NCBI RefSeq assembly: GCF_051401765.1
Contig: NW_027480423.1
Location: 10,540,001-10,604,000 of the forward strand
Source of the DNA: Calliopsis andreniformis
Lineage: Eukaryota; Arthropoda; Insecta; Hymenoptera; Andrenidae
Length of the DNA stretch: 64,000 bases
Direction of reading: 5' to 3'
Shown: piece after piece, positions 62,985 through 64,000 of the stretch
Position numbering within the stretch: position 1 is the stretch's first letter
Layout of the letters: the number at the start of each line of letters is the position of its first letter
Notes under the pieces: model-generated
What the model was told of the DNA's origin: nothing
Databases searched by the model: none
Seen by the model: the letters and a program-made list of their open reading frames with translations, nothing else
Translations under genes and position numbers: made by a program

Positions 62985-64000
62985 TTCTGAGGCCGTAGCT
63001 ATTCGATGTGGTGGAAGAACGCCATAGAGTGAAGCCTGGGTTGCCCGGAACGTAGAAATGACCATAACTTTCATACTGGTTGCAATTATTCGTTTTATAT
63101 GATGCAATAACTGTTGTATTTATATTGTATTTTATGCTGCTGGCGTTCACTTCTTAGGCCCTAACTATTCGATCTGGTGGAACAACGACCTGGGGTGAAG
63201 CCTAGGTTGCCCGGAACGTAGGAATGACCATAACTTTCACACTGATTGCAATTATTCGTTTTATACGATGGAAAAGCTGTTGTATTTATATCGTATTTTT
63301 TGCTTCTGGCGTTGACTTCTTAGGCCGGAGCTATTCGATCTGGTGGAGCAACGCCCTAGGGTGAAGCCTAGGTTGCTCGGAAAGTATAAATGACCATATG
63401 TTTCATACTGGTTGCAATTATTCATTTTATACGATGGAAAAACTGTTGTATTTTTATTGCATTTTATGCTTCGGGCATTGACTTCCAAGGTCCTAACTAT
63501 TCAATCTGTTGGAGCAACGCCCTAGGGTGAAGCGTAGGTTGCGCGAAAAGTAGAAATGACAATAACTTTCACACTGGGTGCAATTATTCGTTTAATACGA
63601 TGGAAAAGCTGTTGCATCTTTATTGTATTATATACTTCTGTCGTTGACGTATAAGGCCGTAGCTATTAGATGTGGTTGAGCAACGCACTAGACTGACGCC
63701 TAGGTTGCTCGGAACGTGGAATGACCATTACTTTCGCAATGTTTGCAATTATTTATTTTATACGATGGAAAAACTGTTGTACTTATATTGTATTTTATGC
63801 GTCTGGCGTTGATTTCTATGGCCCTAACTATTCGATCTGGTGGAGCAACGCCCTAGAGTGAAGCCTAGGTTGACCGGAACGTAGATATGACCATCACTTT
63901 CAAACTGGTTGCAATTAATCCTTTTATACGATGGAAAAACTGTTGTATTTTTATTGCATTTTATGCTTCGGGCATTAACTTCTAAGGCCCTAACTATTCA
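62985..64000. repeat. 15-monomer repeat S, unit 3 (partial, runs off window)
   Basis: Matches 60163-61178 with an offset of 2822 bp (17 monomers) right up to the last base. Differences are clearly more frequent than between units 1 and 2, for example near 63087, 63196, 63400, 63532 and 63674. It is thus an older relative, or a unit from a sister lineage, and the S domain continues beyond the window. Confidence 0.85.

Larger units (their letters stand above)
1..64000. repeat. Satellite DNA array, 166-bp monomer, about 385 tandem copies
   Basis: The whole window is a head-to-tail tandem array. The same landmarks recur every 166 bp: a TTCGATCTGGTGGAGCAACG-type start, the CCTAGG core, GGAACGTAGAAATGACC, an ATTCGTTTTATACGATGG-type segment and a TATTTTATGCTTC-type AT-rich end. 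For example, the CCCTAGAGT landmark lies at 192 and again at 358. All monomers read in one orientation and no foreign sequence interrupts them. Departures from 166 bp are small: 1-2 bp indels, 6-bp deletions near 4310, 11447 and 12600, and 30-bp deletions near 24240 and 28196. Size and organisation are typical of eukaryotic centromeric or heterochromatic satellites. I do not recognise the family. The array runs off both ends of the window. Confidence 0.98.

Noticed and set aside
2405..63488. Many open reading frames of 60-125 codons on both strands, several recurring almost identically (for example at 2405-2641, 9539-9775, 43910-44200, 53272-53649).
   Set aside because: They lie wholly inside the satellite and recur at higher-order-repeat spacing, on both strands over the same DNA. 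Their similarity is explained by duplication of the DNA. The monomer is 3x55+1 bases, so each frame shifts at every monomer. None has a start context, domain, signal peptide or length beyond a few monomers.
1..64000. CRISPR array.
   Set aside because: The 166-bp units adjoin directly with no unique spacers, and variation is spread through the unit rather than confined to spacers.
1..64000. Bacterial-type promoters or TATA boxes (TTGACTT and TATAC/TATATTG segments in each monomer).
   Set aside because: They are parts of the repeated AT-rich half, occur hundreds of times, have no associated gene, and would be expected by base composition.
1..64000. Polyadenylation-like AATAAA on the minus strand (TTTATT on the plus strand) in many monomers.
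   Set aside because: The AT-rich half gives such hexamers readily; with no transcript or coding region it cannot be called a signal.
1..64000. Telomere-like repeat (CCCTAA occurs at each monomer end, AGGCCCTAACTATTCG).
   Set aside because: CCCTAA appears once per 166-bp monomer as part of the consensus and never as consecutive hexamers, so it is not telomeric repeat.
1..64000. Identification with a named satellite family or species.
   Set aside because: I do not recognise the consensus. The 150-180 bp size is shared by many animal and plant satellites and gives no identity. A database search with the consensus would be decisive.

Overview
The window is one uninterrupted tandem array of a satellite DNA with a 166-bp monomer. 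About 385 monomers run head to tail in the same orientation from the first base to the last. I found no gene, tRNA, rRNA, transposon, inversion or unique spacer. Monomers vary but all share one framework: a GC-rich first half carrying a CCTAGG core (about 53% GC over consensus bases 1-60) and an AT-rich second half (about 25% GC over bases 81-140). The consensus as a whole is about 41% GC. An array of this length, nucleosome-sized unit and multi-scale organisation points to eukaryotic heterochromatin (centromeric, pericentromeric or subtelomeric). I do not recognise the family and cannot name the organism. CpG is not depleted in the consensus (7 observed, about 7 expected), which fits a genome without heavy germline CpG methylation, such as many invertebrates, but does not prove it.

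The interest lies in the higher-order organisation. Diagnostic variants and shared coordinate offsets show that the array is a patchwork of local domains, each expanded by its own block length, nearly always a multiple of 166 bp. Zone 1 (1-14759) is two copies of a block of about 7.1 kb; the second copy is lengthened by an internal 7-monomer duplication. Zone 2 (14760 to about 19430) has a 1163-bp 7-monomer repeat carrying a very divergent monomer type. Zone 3 (about 19431-28482) mixes single-monomer amplification, a 996-bp 6-monomer repeat, and 1.8-kb and 1.3-kb blocks copied to new places. Zone 4 (about 28483-47194) is dominated by a block of about 5.5 kb present almost three times, the last copy with an extra 830-bp 5-monomer duplication. 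Zone 5 (about 47195-57330) is a mosaic of older, shuffled segments. Zone 6 (57331-64000) holds two almost identical 2490-bp 15-monomer units and a third, more diverged partial copy cut by the window end.

Nearly all block boundaries preserve monomer register, as expected from unequal exchange or replication-slippage/break-repair copying between homologous monomers. The many short open reading frames on both strands are products of the repeat: the monomer is 3x55+1 bases, so an open frame moves through the three frames from one monomer to the next. They recur exactly at higher-order-repeat spacing and are not annotated as genes. All comparisons were made by eye; block edges are good to roughly 20 bp, and no percent identity was computed.
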